The notes below the pieces were generated by a model, which saw only the letters and a list, made by a program, of their open reading frames with translations, searched no databases and had not been told where the DNA came from. From positions 62,001 to 126,000 of the forward strand of contig JAMIIV010000159.1 of assembly GCA_035913415.1 (NCBI GenBank): DNA of 64,000 nt, given 5' to 3'. Positions within the stretch are counted from its first letter, which is position 1; each line of letters starts with the position of its first letter. Of this stretch, positions 46,350 to 56,950 are shown in pieces. A program made the translations under genes and the position numbers. The stretch is from UBA5070 sp035913415. Lineage in GTDB: Bacteria > Fibrobacterota > Fibrobacteria > UBA5070.

Positions 46350-48382
46350 CCGAGGCGTTGCATTCGCTGCGCATCCTCCTGGCGGAGGATTCCGAAGAAG
46401 ACGCTTTCCTCCTGATTCGCCACCTCCGCAAGGTCGGATACGAAATCGAATCGCGACGGGTCGAATCCTCGACGGAATTTGTCTCAGAGCTTCGCGCCGG
46501 CGGATGGGACCTGGTCATCTCGGATTTCCAGATGCCCCACTTCTCGGGCATGGAAGCCCTGGCCCTCACCCGCGGCATCGACCCCGACATTCCCTTCTTC
46601 CTGATCTCCGGGGCCATCGGCGAAGACATCGCCGTCGAGGCCATGCGCGCGGGGGCTTCCGACTACCTGATCAAGGGCAACCTGACCCGGCTGGGGCCGG
46701 CCATCGATCGCGAAGTCCGCGAAGCGGCCAGCCGCAAGCGCCAGAAGGACGCCGAGCATCGCCAGCAGCAACTGGAATCGGCCATCCAATCCATCCTGCT
46801 GGGCACCGCCTCCGTCACGGGCGTCGATTTCTTCCGCTCGCTGGTGCGCGAACTGGCCCAGGCTCTGGGCATGAAAGTCGCCACGATCGTCGAACTCTCC
46901 GGCAACGGGGGGAGCCACGCCAGCGTCCTGGCCATCCATGGCCTGGATGCCATTTCCGAGGGATTCGAATACGAACTGGCGGGAACACCCGGAGCCGCCA
47001 TCCTCCTGGAAGGTTGGGTGCTTCTGCGCGACATCCAGGGCAGCGGCCTGCGCACCTTCGGACTGGCCAACGCCTTCGGACTGACCGGCATGCTCGGGCT
47101 CCGCCTGGACGACAGCGAGGGCCATCCCCTGGGACTGCTGGTGGTGCTGGACGACCAACCCCTGGCCGAAGACGGACTGGCCAAGGACATTCTGGCCATC
47201 TTCGGAGCGCGTGCCGCCTCCGAGCTGGAACGTCTGCGCGCCGAACGGGAGCGCAACGAACTCCAGGAACAGCTCTGGCACAGCCAGAAGCTGGAAGCCA
47301 TCGGAACCCTCGCAGGAGGGATCTCCCACGACATCAACAACATCCTCTCGTCGATCTGGGGCCACGCCCAGATCCTGGAAATGCGCCACAGTGTCCCCGA
47401 ACGGGACCAGGAATCCCTCCAGGGCATCCTCACCGCCTGTCGGCGCGCACGCGACCTGGTCAAACAGATTCTGTCCTTCTCCCGCAAGACCACCTTGGAG
47501 GCGTCCAACATCCAGCTCGGCGAAATCGTCCAGGAGACCGCCTCGCTTCTGAAAGCGACACTCCCCGCCAGCGTGCTGATGGAATGCCAGATCGATCCCT
47601 CGACACCCCATGTCAAAGCCGACCCCAACCAGATGCACCAGGTTCTCATGAACCTGTGCACCAACGCCTCGCACGCCATGTCCACCGACGGTGGCCGTCT
47701 TTCCATCCGGGTCTCGCCCATCGAGACCTCCTTGGGCCGGATGGTCCGGTGCCAGGTATCGGACACGGGATCGGGCATCCCCGACAACGTGCTTCCCCGC
47801 ATCTTCGAACCCTTTTTCACCACCAAAGGTCCCGGAAAAGGGACAGGGCTGGGGCTTTCCGTGGTCCATGGAATCGTACGCAACCACGGTGGCACCATCA
47901 CCGTCCAAAGCGATCCCGCCAAAGGAACCACCTTCACCTTCGATCTTCCCGCCGTTTCGGCCCGCGATTCGGACAGCGCCGTCCTGGCCGATCGCGGCGC
48001 CATGCCCACCGGCGATCTCCAGAACATCCTCGTCGTCGACGACGAAGAAGCCGTCTCCGACGTCCTTTGCCAACTGCTGGAAATCCTGGGCTACAAACCC
48101 ACTTCCTGCCAAGACCCCCGGGTGGCCCTCGAACTGTTCCGTAAAGATCCCCATCACTGGTCGGCGGTCATCACCGACCGCACCATGCCCGGGCTTTCCG
48201 GCGAAGCCCTCACCTGCGCCCTCACCGAGCTGCGTCCCGACATCCCCATCATCATGTCGTCGGGCTACGAAGGGGACATCCGCACCGGTGACCTGTCCAA
48301 GAAGGGTGTGAGCGCCCTGCTTCCCAAACCCTTCCAAGCCTCCGACCTTGCCACGACTCTCCGTCGTATCCTTGGTGGATGA
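46346..48382 (+). CDS. Hybrid kinase, REC-GAF-HisKA-HATPase-REC (678 aa)
   Basis: The N-terminal receiver has Asp60 (ISDFQMP), then a GAF-like region (about 150-310). HisKA has His328 (GGISHDINNILSS), typical of NtrB-like kinases. HATPase carries NLCTNASHAM, DTGSGIP and GTGLGLSVV, and the C-terminal receiver has Asp611 (ITDRTMPG). A receiver at each end lets it accept phosphate from upstream and feed it onward. It overlaps both neighbours by 4 bp. Confidence 0.93.
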   Translation: MTEALHSLRILLAEDSEEDAFLLIRHLRKVGYEIESRRVESSTEFVSELRAGGWDLVISDFQMPHFSGMEALALTRGIDPDIPFFLISGAIGEDIAVEAMRAGASDYLIKGNLTRLGPAIDREVREAASRKRQKDAEHRQQQLESAIQSILLGTASVTGVDFFRSLVRELAQALGMKVATIVELSGNGGSHASVLAIHGLDAISEGFEYELAGTPGAAILLEGWVLLRDIQGSGLRTFGLANAFGLTGMLGLRLDDSEGHPLGLLVVLDDQPLAEDGLAKDILAIFGARAASELERLRAERERNELQEQLWHSQKLEAIGTLAGGISHDINNILSSIWGHAQILEMRHSVPERDQESLQGILTACRRARDLVKQILSFSRKTTLEASNIQLGEIVQETASLLKATLPASVLMECQIDPSTPHVKADPNQMHQVLMNLCTNASHAMSTDGGRLSIRVSPIETSLGRMVRCQVSDTGSGIPDNVLPRIFEPFFTTKGPGKGTGLGLSVVHGIVRNHGGTITVQSDPAKGTTFTFDLPAVSARDSDSAVLADRGAMPTGDLQNILVVDDEEAVSDVLCQLLEILGYKPTSCQDPRVALELFRKDPHHWSAVITDRTMPGLSGEALTCALTELRPDIPIIMSSGYEGDIRTGDLSKKGVSALLPKPFQASDLATTLRRILGG

Positions 48383-49515
48383 TCTATTCGAACCGGTCGC
48401 GTCCGGGTACTGCTTCCGATCCTGCTGTTGTTCCCCGCTGCGCCCACGACCTCACCCTCACGGACACCACAGGGTGGGAGGGTTTCCTTCCCCTGGAGCT
48501 CTCGGCGCTGCAAGCTCTGGTCTCACCGGAAGCGGTCCGGTACCAACCTCACAGCCAGGGACTTGCCAGCGCCCGACAGGCCCTCGCGGCCCACCAGGCA
48601 CCGCATGATCCTTCCCACTGGATTCTGACGGCCAGCTCCTCCGAAGCGTACGGAATCCTCTTCCAGCTTTTGTGCGATCCAGGTACCCGGGTGGCCACAC
48701 CGCGGCCCGGCTACCCCCTTGTCGATGAGCTGGGACGGTTCCACGACGTCGCGGTGGCCCCGATCCCCATGCGTAGGCAATCCCACCTCTGGCAGCTTGA
48801 CCTGGGATGGACCGAGCGCCGACTCAAAGAAGGGGTGCGGGCTCTTGTGCTGATCCAGCCAGCAAACCCTACCGGATGGGTCTTGTCCCCCCAGGAGAGG
48901 GTGCGGGTTTTGGAGCTTTGTCGTCGGTACCAGGTCCCTTTGATTGCCGATGAAGTCTTCGAAGCCTGGGCACCTCCAGGATTCGAGTCCCTGGCGACCC
49001 AGGATGAAGTCCTCTGTTTCACCCTGGGAGGGCTCTCCAAGCTCCTTGGGCTGCCCCACCTGAAGTTGGGGTGGATCCGGGTATCCGGACCCGCTCCAGA
49101 GGTCCAGGAGGCCGTAGGGAGACTGGCAATCCTCAATGACGCCTTGCTCTCGGCGTCAAGTCCCGTTCAAACCGCTCTCCCCTGGCTTCTGGATCACCAA
49201 GGTCTTTACCAGGATCGCATCCTTGCGCGTCTGGATGCCAACCAAAAGCTCTGGAAGGCTTTTTGCCACCGGGTTCCCGAAGGCGTGACGGTTCTCGGAG
49301 GCGAGAGTGGATGGTTCGGGGTTCTGCAGTGGAACAAACCCTGGAGTGAATCCGCAGTGTGCCAGTCCTTGCTCGAGCAGGGCATCAAGGTATCGCCTGG
49401 ATACCTCTTCGACCTTCCCGAAGCCGGGTTCGTGGTCAGCCTGATCTCTCCCCCGGAGGATGTTGTCCACGGCCTGGCTGTTCTTGAAGATCTCTTTATT
49501 TCTCTTGATCCTTGA
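48379..49515 (+). CDS. PLP-dependent class I/II aminotransferase (378 aa)
   Basis: Fold-type I enzyme with the PLP lysine Lys221 in GGLSKLLGLPHLKLGW, the Asn in QPANPTGWVLS and the Asp/Tyr-type cofactor contact IADEVFEAW. The N-terminal arm differs from AspC-type enzymes and the substrate is unclear. The ATG overlaps the stop of the hybrid kinase, so it is the last gene of the signalling operon, an unusual partner. Downstream lies the DnaA-box cluster. Confidence 0.88.
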   Translation: MIYSNRSRPGTASDPAVVPRCAHDLTLTDTTGWEGFLPLELSALQALVSPEAVRYQPHSQGLASARQALAAHQAPHDPSHWILTASSSEAYGILFQLLCDPGTRVATPRPGYPLVDELGRFHDVAVAPIPMRRQSHLWQLDLGWTERRLKEGVRALVLIQPANPTGWVLSPQERVRVLELCRRYQVPLIADEVFEAWAPPGFESLATQDEVLCFTLGGLSKLLGLPHLKLGWIRVSGPAPEVQEAVGRLAILNDALLSASSPVQTALPWLLDHQGLYQDRILARLDANQKLWKAFCHRVPEGVTVLGGESGWFGVLQWNKPWSESAVCQSLLEQGIKVSPGYLFDLPEAGFVVSLISPPEDVVHGLAVLEDLFISLDP

Positions 49516-49784
49516 ACACTAGGGAAGTGGATTGGCAGGGAAATCGGCACTGGGTGATCCCAGGGCCTATTCACACCTCTGGGGAGACCACGGATAACCC
49601 GAGTTATCCACAGTCACAGGGAAAACAAGTTGTCCTGGGGCTGTGGATAACCAAAGTGTGGATAACTCACCCCTTTTTCCTTGGATGTATCCACATGATT
49701 GGGAGAGTTGTCCCTGTTTTGGTGGACAGAGGTCTTGACCCGTTTTCTGGCGGATCTGCCTGTGCCACCCGAGAGCCCACAAGC
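49516..49784. other. Candidate replication origin (oriC): DnaA-box cluster
   Basis: Perfect DnaA boxes TTATCCACA stand at 49604-49612 (plus) and, inverted, at 49642-49650 and 49657-49665. A one-mismatch box, GTATCCACA, is at 49687-49695, giving four boxes in 92 bp. The stretch holds no gene and lies between an operon end and atpC, about 10 kb from rsmG-parA-parB and the parS sites, the usual bacterial origin neighbourhood. An AT-rich unwinding region is not obvious, which is the weak point. Confidence 0.65.
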
Positions 49785-49819
49785 AAAAAGACCTGCTCGG
49801 CGGTTCCGAGACAGGTCTT
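49785..49819 (-). terminator. Rho-independent terminator of the par-atp operon
   Basis: AAGACCTG (49788-49795) pairs with CAGGTCTT (49812-49819) and the inner CTCGG with CCGAG, followed on the minus strand by a run of T. It lies 39 bp after the atpC stop. Confidence 0.85.
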
Positions 49820-49857
49820 GAGTGCGTTCATCCATGGCCCGCGTGGCGGGTTTGGAA

Positions 49858-50253
49858 TCAGGATTCGATCAGGTTGATTCTGTGGATCGCGCGCAGGAGT
49901 GCCAGGCGAGCCCGGTCGTAGTTCACGTCGCGGTTGGCCGCCGACAGTCGGTCCTGGGCTCGTCTCTTGGCTTCTTCGGCGCGATTGCGGTCGATCTGCT
50001 GCGGTGTTTCCGCCGAATCCGCGACGACCGTGAGCACGCCCTTCTGGATACGGGCAACCCCACCGGAGAGGAAGTACTTCGCCTCGGTGCCGTCGGCAGT
50101 CTGGATGCGGGCGATACAGGGCTTGATCGCGAAGGCGGAGTCGGCGTGGCCGCTGCGGATCCCTACCAGACCGTCGTCGATGGCGAACACCACCTGCGTG
50201 GCGTCGCCTTTCCACGCGATCTTCTCGGGATCGACGATCGTGACGGGAATCAC
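49858..50253 (-). CDS. atpC: ATP synthase epsilon subunit (131 aa)
   Basis: The F1 central-stalk subunit, linking rotation to catalysis and often self-inhibitory. N-terminal beta barrel (TIVDPEKIAWKGDATQVVF, GLVGIRSGHADSAFAI) and C-terminal helical hairpin (RAEEAKRRAQDRL). The start overlaps the atpD stop by 4 bp. Last gene before the terminator. Confidence 0.94.
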   Translation of the reverse strand: MIPVTIVDPEKIAWKGDATQVVFAIDDGLVGIRSGHADSAFAIKPCIARIQTADGTEAKYFLSGGVARIQKGVLTVVADSAETPQQIDRNRAEEAKRRAQDRLSAANRDVNYDRARLALLRAIHRINLIES

Positions 50254-51665
50254 TTGGAGGCCAGCTCCGCGGCCTTTTCGACGGCCTCTTCGATGGTTCC
50301 CACGTAGAGGAAGGCCTGTTCGGGGAGGGCGTCGTGTTTGCCGTCGAGGATCTCCTTGAAGGAGCGGACGGTGTCGGCGAGCTTCACGTATTTGCCGTGC
50401 ATGCCGGTGAACTGCTCGGCGACATGGAAGGGCTGGCTCAAGAAACGCTGCACCTTGCGGGCGCGCGACACCGTGAGACGGTCTTCTTCGGAGAGTTCGT
50501 CCATGCCCAGGATGGCGATGATGTCCTGGAGTTCCTTGTAGCGCTGCAGCAGGCGCTGCACGCCGCGGGCGACGTTGTAGTGTTCTTCGCCCACGACGTC
50601 CGGAGACAGCAGACGCGATCGGGAGTCCAACGGACTCACGGCCGGATAGATGCCCAGTTCCGCGATCTGGCGATCGAGGTTGGTGGTCGCGTCCAGGTGC
50701 GTGAAGGCGGTGGCCGGCGCGGGATCGGTGTAGTCGTCGGCGGGAACGTAGATGGCCTGGATGGAGGTCACCGAACCGTTCTTGGTGGAGGTGATGCGCT
50801 CCTGCAGTTCACCCATCTCGGTGCCCAGGGTGGGTTGGTAGCCCACCGCGGACGGAATTCGTCCGAGCAGCGCGGACACTTCCGAACCGGCCTGGGTGAA
50901 ACGGAAGATGTTGTCGACGAACAGCAGCACGTCCTGGTTCTGGACGTCGCGGAAATATTCGGCGATGGTGAGCGCCGTGAGGGCCACGCGGGCGCGTGCT
51001 CCGGGGGGCTCGTTCATCTGGCCGTACACGAGGGCGGTCTTGTCGAGAACACCGGCCTCTTCCATTTCACCGTAGAGGGCGGTGCCTTCGCGGGTACGCT
51101 CGCCGACACCGGCGAACACCGAGTAGCCGCCGTGGTACTTGGCGATGTTGTTGATCAGCTCCTGGATGAGCACGGTCTTGCCCACACCGGCGCCGCCGAA
51201 GAGACCGATCTTGCCGCCCTTGGCGTAGGGGGCCAACAGGTCGACCACCTTGATGCCCGTCTCCAGGACTTCGGCCTGGGTGCTCTGGCGGTCGAAGGTG
51301 GGGGGTTTGCGGTGGATGGGCAGGGTCATGGTGGTCTGCATGGGACCCTTGCCGTCGATGGGCTCGCCGATCACGTTCACCACGCGACCGAGGGTCTTCT
51401 CGCCGACCGGTGCCTGGATGGGCTTGCCGGAATCGCGTACGATGCCCCCGCGCGCCAGGCCGTCGGTGCTGTCCATGGCGATGGTGCGCACGACGTTGTC
51501 ACCCAGATGCTGGGCCACTTCCAGCACGAGGTTGTCGGCCACGTCGCTGATGGAGGCGTTGCTGGTCACGAGCGCGTTCAGGATGGGAGGCAGGGTGCCG
51601 CCCTCGAAGGACACGTCGACGACGGGTCCGAGAACCTGGAGGATCTTGCCTTGGATGGTGCTCAT
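50250..51665 (-). CDS. atpD: ATP synthase beta subunit (471 aa)
   Basis: The catalytic F1 subunit: P-loop GGAGVGKT, catalytic Glu in GVGERTREG, and the DELSEED lever motif in intact form. The start at 51665 (MSTIQGKI) is set by family alignment; the frame extends upstream into atpG. It lies 17 bp after atpG. Confidence 0.97.
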   Translation of the reverse strand: MSTIQGKILQVLGPVVDVSFEGGTLPPILNALVTSNASISDVADNLVLEVAQHLGDNVVRTIAMDSTDGLARGGIVRDSGKPIQAPVGEKTLGRVVNVIGEPIDGKGPMQTTMTLPIHRKPPTFDRQSTQAEVLETGIKVVDLLAPYAKGGKIGLFGGAGVGKTVLIQELINNIAKYHGGYSVFAGVGERTREGTALYGEMEEAGVLDKTALVYGQMNEPPGARARVALTALTIAEYFRDVQNQDVLLFVDNIFRFTQAGSEVSALLGRIPSAVGYQPTLGTEMGELQERITSTKNGSVTSIQAIYVPADDYTDPAPATAFTHLDATTNLDRQIAELGIYPAVSPLDSRSRLLSPDVVGEEHYNVARGVQRLLQRYKELQDIIAILGMDELSEEDRLTVSRARKVQRFLSQPFHVAEQFTGMHGKYVKLADTVRSFKEILDGKHDALPEQAFLYVGTIEEAVEKAAELASK

Positions 51666-51682
51666 GGCGTGGGGGTCCCTGT

Positions 51683-52615
51683 CTACTTGATGGATTCGGC
51701 GCCGGAGATGATCTCGATCAGTTCCTTCGTGATCATCGCCTGGCGGGCCCGGTTCTTCTGGAGGGTGTACTTGTCGATCATTTCCTGGGTGTTGCGCGTC
51801 GCGTTGTCCATGGACGTCATGCGCGCGCCGTGTTCGCCCGCCGCGTTCTCGAGGAGCGCGTTGAGGACGAGGAAGCGGATCGACTGGGGAATGAGGTCGG
51901 CGAGCAATTCCGCCGGAGGAGGATCGAACAGCACCGGACCCCGCGCGACGGTGCCGCCGGCGATGGGCTGGGTGGGAAAGACGCGCACGGCCTGCGGGAT
52001 CTGCGTGAGAGCCGACTGGAAACGGTTGTGCACCAGCCAGATCTCGTCGCACTTGCCCGAGAGGAAGTCGGAGATGACGCGTTCGGCGATGGGCCTGGCT
52101 TCCGCCAGGGAGGGCCGGGACGTGGCGTGCGGGAACCATTCACCGATGTGGTGGTGCAACCGCGAGCGGAAAGCGTCGTGTCCGCGCCGTCCCGCGAAGT
52201 GGACCGTGTAGCCCACGTTGCCGGAGAGCTGCTTGTGCAGTTCGGTGAATCCCGGACGCGAGGTGGTCAGGGAGTCCATGGGACGCAGGCCCGTGACGCG
52301 CTCGAAGGCGCGGATCAAGCCGTTGTTGAAGGCGCCGCACAGGCCCTTGTCGGAGGTGAGCAACACGATGGCGACGTGCTTCACCGGCCGCGCGACCAAC
52401 CAGGGGGAAAGGTCGTCGGGGAGATCCTCGAAGGCCACCTGGGCCTGGAGGTCGGCCAACATGGTCGTGAGTTCCGAACGATAGGGACGGGTCCGCTCGA
52501 TGGCCTCCTGCGCACGACGAAGCTTCGAGGCGGCGACCATCTTCATGGCCGACGTGATCTTCTTCGTGTTCTGGAGATTCTTGAGCTTTCCCGTCAGCTC
52601 CTTGATCGTGGGCAC
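51683..52615 (-). CDS. atpG: ATP synthase gamma subunit (310 aa)
   Basis: The rotor shaft. Typical N-terminal helix (LKNLQNTKKITSAMKMVAAS) and C-terminal helix (MDNATRNTQEMIDKYTLQKN, RQAMITKELIEIISGA). A little longer than the usual ~290 residues because of extra sequence in the middle (near residues 140-230). Confidence 0.95.
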   Translation of the reverse strand: MPTIKELTGKLKNLQNTKKITSAMKMVAASKLRRAQEAIERTRPYRSELTTMLADLQAQVAFEDLPDDLSPWLVARPVKHVAIVLLTSDKGLCGAFNNGLIRAFERVTGLRPMDSLTTSRPGFTELHKQLSGNVGYTVHFAGRRGHDAFRSRLHHHIGEWFPHATSRPSLAEARPIAERVISDFLSGKCDEIWLVHNRFQSALTQIPQAVRVFPTQPIAGGTVARGPVLFDPPPAELLADLIPQSIRFLVLNALLENAAGEHGARMTSMDNATRNTQEMIDKYTLQKNRARQAMITKELIEIISGAESIK

Positions 52616-52628
52616 GCGAGACTCTCCG

Positions 52629-54149
<1,521 letters not shown>

Positions 54150-54157
54150 GGTTTCCT

Positions 54158-54682
54158 TCAGGCGGAAAGCAGGGCCCGGCGGGCCTGGTTCAGCTGGTTG
54201 TTGGCGGTGGCGTCCAGGAGGACGTCGCCGAGGCGGACACGGAATCCGCCGATGATGGAGTCGTCGGTGCGGACGGAGAGTTCGACGCGCCGGCCTTGGG
54301 AGGAAAGCGAGCGCTCGAGCGTGGAGATCGAGGTGGAGTTCAACGGAGTGCGGCTTTCGACGGTGCCGCGGACCACTCCCGCGCGGGTCTCGCGCAGGGC
54401 CAGGGTCTCGCCGGCGATCTGGGCCACCAGGCCGAGCCGCCGGCGCGAAGCCAGCAGTGAGACGAAGCGGCTCATGACAGAATCCGTCTTGGGGTTGCCC
54501 AGCGCGGAACGCAGGGCCGCTTCGCGCGAGGCCGAGGGGAGAACCGGATTACCCAGGGCCGACTGGAGGTCGGAGGGGAGGACGGCAAGCTGGCGCAACG
54601 CCGGAAGCGCCGCGTCGAAGGATCCCGAGGACTCGAGAGCCTCCAGAAGGGCCTTCGCGTAGCGTGGTGCGGCGCCGGCCAT
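54158..54682 (-). CDS. atpH: ATP synthase delta subunit (174 aa)
   Basis: A peripheral-stalk connector between F1 and subunit b. N-terminal helical bundle opens ARYAKALLE-like (APRYAKALLEALE) and the C-terminal signature IIGGFRVRLGDVLLD is clear. Its ATG shares one base with the atpF stop. Confidence 0.93.
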   Translation of the reverse strand: MAGAAPRYAKALLEALESSGSFDAALPALRQLAVLPSDLQSALGNPVLPSASREAALRSALGNPKTDSVMSRFVSLLASRRRLGLVAQIAGETLALRETRAGVVRGTVESRTPLNSTSISTLERSLSSQGRRVELSVRTDDSIIGGFRVRLGDVLLDATANNQLNQARRALLSA

Positions 54683-55227
54683 CAGTTCTTCGAAGCCTCG
54701 GCGACCATGCGTTCGGCGAAGCCGTCGGCCTTGGCGCCATCGAGTTCGGAGCGCAGGATCTTCTCGGCGACCTTCACCGAAAGTTCGGCGGCATCGCGCC
54801 GAAGGGCGGTGCGGGCCTGCTGGGAGGCGGCTTCGATCTCCGTCTTGGCGTGTTCGAGGATCTGTTCGGCGGAGGTTTTCGCGTCGGCCTCGGCCTGGGC
54901 GCGGAACTTCGCGGCGAAGTCGCGCTGCTCGGCCAGGATGGCCTGGGCCTGGACCTTGGTCTCGCCGAGGATCTTCGCCTGCTCGACTTCGACGGCAGCG
55001 GCCTTGGCCGATGCCGCTTCGGCGGCGGAGAGGGATTCCTTCAGCTTGGCCTCGCGTTCACCGACCGCCTTGAGGATGGGCTTCCACGCGAACTTGTGCA
55101 ACAGCACGACGAGGATGAGGAAGACCACCCAGACCCAGATCATGACACCGGGATCCGGGGTCATCAGCTGGGTGGCGATTCCACCACCACCTTCGGCTGC
55201 CGTGTGGGCCTGGACCTCTTGCGCCAT
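54682..55227 (-). CDS. atpF: ATP synthase subunit b (181 aa)
   Basis: The peripheral stalk: one membrane helix (MIWVWVVFLILVVLLHKFAW, about residues 29-48), then a long Ala/Glu/Lys-rich coiled coil. A ~25-residue leader with GGGG precedes the helix. One b gene only, so a homodimer is expected. Confidence 0.94.
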   Translation of the reverse strand: MAQEVQAHTAAEGGGGIATQLMTPDPGVMIWVWVVFLILVVLLHKFAWKPILKAVGEREAKLKESLSAAEAASAKAAAVEVEQAKILGETKVQAQAILAEQRDFAAKFRAQAEADAKTSAEQILEHAKTEIEAASQQARTALRRDAAELSVKVAEKILRSELDGAKADGFAERMVAEASKN

Positions 55228-55231
55228 GGTC

Positions 55232-55450
55232 TTACTTCAGGACGACGAGGAGGCAGATCACCGCGCCGAGCAGGGCGACGCCTTCGATGAGGGCCGCGCC
55301 CAGGATCAGGTTGGCGCGCAGGTCGTCTTTGACCTCGGGCTGGCGAGCGATCGCCTCGACGGTGGAGGCGGCGGCCTTTCCGATGCCGACGCCGGCTCCG
55401 ATGGCTGCAAGTCCGGCTCCGATGGCGGCCAGTCCGTATCCGATGTCCAT
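55232..55450 (-). CDS. atpE: ATP synthase subunit c (72 aa)
   Basis: The rotor ring protein: two membrane helices joined by the polar loop ARQPE. The ion-binding Glu lies in ALIEGVAL. The Gln and Ser/Thr ligands of sodium-type c subunits are absent (Ile and Gly stand there), so proton coupling is expected. 41 bp after atpB, the widest gap in the ATP synthase genes, with AGGAG before the ATG. Confidence 0.96.
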   Translation of the reverse strand: MDIGYGLAAIGAGLAAIGAGVGIGKAAASTVEAIARQPEVKDDLRANLILGAALIEGVALLGAVICLLVVLK

Positions 55451-55491
55451 TTTGATCTCCTGTTATGTGGGGAGGTGAGGGAAAACGAGAA

Positions 55492-56331
55492 TCAGTGTTC
55501 CTGGTGGATGGCGCCGCCGATGTACAGCGAGCTCAGGAAGGTGAAGACGAATGCCTGCAGGAAGCACACGCCCACCTTGATCACCAGGATGAAGAGGAGG
55601 AACGCCAGCGGTAGGGGAGCCATCAGGGTGAGGGCCAGAGGGTTCGCCAGACCCGGAAGCGCACCCTGGAGGGAGTGGGCGACCATCGGGGAGAGGATGG
55701 TGATGAGGCCCGTGATGACGAGGATCATGATGTGGCCGGCGGCCATGTTCGCGAACAGACGGATGGTCAGCGAGAAGGCGCGGATGAAGATCGAGACGAT
55801 CTCGATGGGGGCCAGGATGGGCAGGACCCAGAGGGGGACTCCCGAGGGAATCAGATTCTTGACGTAGTGGAACGGCCCGTTGTGGACGATGCCCGCGATG
55901 TTGAATACGACGAACACGACCAAGGCCAGAGCCAGGGTGACCGAGATGTTCGCGGTGGCGCCGGCGAACAGCGGGACCAGACCCATCAGGTTCAGCACCA
56001 GGATGAAGAAGAAGCTGGTGGCCAGAAACGGCACCCACTTGTCCCCATCGTGTTTGCCGATGTTGGGCCGCGCGACCTCGTCGCGGATGTAGAGCAGGAG
56101 CACCTCGACCATGTGTCCCAGGGAGGATCCGGGGAGATGGCCGACCCGGCGAGCCGCGGTACGGGCCAGCAGGAAGGTGAAGACCGCGCCGATCAGAAGC
56201 ATGAGGACATGCAACGACAGGGGTGCGGGAAGCGGAATGCCGGGGAGCATGGGCAGCGGATGCCATACATGTCCGTCGACAATGTGGTGGAGGATGAAAT
56301 CAGAGAGGTTGGTGCCCGAACTGCCGCTCAA
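55492..56331 (-). CDS. atpB: ATP synthase subunit a (279 aa)
   Basis: The proton channel of F0: five or six membrane helices and the essential Arg in SLTIRLFANMAAGH. A conserved C-terminal helix (VCFLQAFVFTFLSSLYIG) follows. The start overlaps the stop of the preceding atpI-like gene by 4 bp. Confidence 0.95.
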   Translation of the reverse strand: MSGSSGTNLSDFILHHIVDGHVWHPLPMLPGIPLPAPLSLHVLMLLIGAVFTFLLARTAARRVGHLPGSSLGHMVEVLLLYIRDEVARPNIGKHDGDKWVPFLATSFFFILVLNLMGLVPLFAGATANISVTLALALVVFVVFNIAGIVHNGPFHYVKNLIPSGVPLWVLPILAPIEIVSIFIRAFSLTIRLFANMAAGHIMILVITGLITILSPMVAHSLQGALPGLANPLALTLMAPLPLAFLLFILVIKVGVCFLQAFVFTFLSSLYIGGAIHQEH

Positions 56332-56732
56332 AGTCTTTTGACTCCCGTGATGAAGACGATCATTTCGGAGACAGTAAGAATAAGAAACAATCCCGACCAG
56401 GCCAGGACGAAATCCGTCCGATTCGAGGGAAAAGCCTGGAGGCCGGCGAAGACGAATCCTACACCTGTGAAATAACGTAGCGCAAGAGTTTTCAATCCGC
56501 CATGAATTCCGGAAAGAGACGCCCCGGAACTCGAATGTTCCGTGCGCAGCATGCGAACGCCCAGCAGCCCATGGAGGAGTGCTCCTCCGGTTGCCCAGGC
56601 CACGACCTTAACGGATTCCGTCGGGATGGTGTCGGCGTGGCGCGAATCAAGCGCGAGCACCAAAGCGGCCCAGGCGCCCGAGGCGACCACCTGGAAAACG
56701 ATCCACCGCAGACGGAAGGCGGAATTTGTCAT
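56328..56732 (-). CDS. atpI: AtpI-like four-helix membrane protein (134 aa)
   Basis: The start at 56732 overlaps the atpZ stop. Four hydrophobic helices (IVFQVVASGAWAALVLAL, VVAWATGGALLHGLLGV, YFTGVGFVFAGLQAF, LFLILTVSEMIVFITG) and the position before atpB fit ATP synthase protein I, which assists c-ring assembly or magnesium supply. Sequence motifs of the family are weak, so the assignment rests mainly on context. Confidence 0.7.
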   Translation of the reverse strand: MTNSAFRLRWIVFQVVASGAWAALVLALDSRHADTIPTESVKVVAWATGGALLHGLLGVRMLRTEHSSSGASLSGIHGGLKTLALRYFTGVGFVFAGLQAFPSNRTDFVLAWSGLFLILTVSEMIVFITGVKRL

Positions 56733-56950
56733 GGTCTCGCGGCGGCTCGCAGCAATCGCCAGAACGCGACACCGACCCCGGTCAGGCAGAGCACCACCAG
56801 GGGGAGTTGGGAGTGGTACCGCTCGGAAAGCCACCAGCCGGCCACGGCGAAGGCGGCCATGCTTGCCGAAACCTCGGTGCCAAGCAGGATCCAGTTGCGG
56901 GGCGGATCAGGCTTTCGTCCGGGCTCCGGGTTGCATGTCGCAGGCGCCAT
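56729..56950 (-). CDS. atpZ: AtpZ/AtpI-family small membrane protein (73 aa)
   Basis: Two membrane helices (LGTEVSASMAAFAVAGWWL and PLVVLCLTGVGVAFWRLL) with a charged loop, the AtpZ pattern. It overlaps the end of the bactofilin gene by 44 bp, longer than the other overlaps, and no alternative ATG exists before the first helix. AtpZ with AtpI forms a channel associated with ATP synthase. Confidence 0.8.
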   Translation of the reverse strand: MAPATCNPEPGRKPDPPRNWILLGTEVSASMAAFAVAGWWLSERYHSQLPLVVLCLTGVGVAFWRLLRAAARP

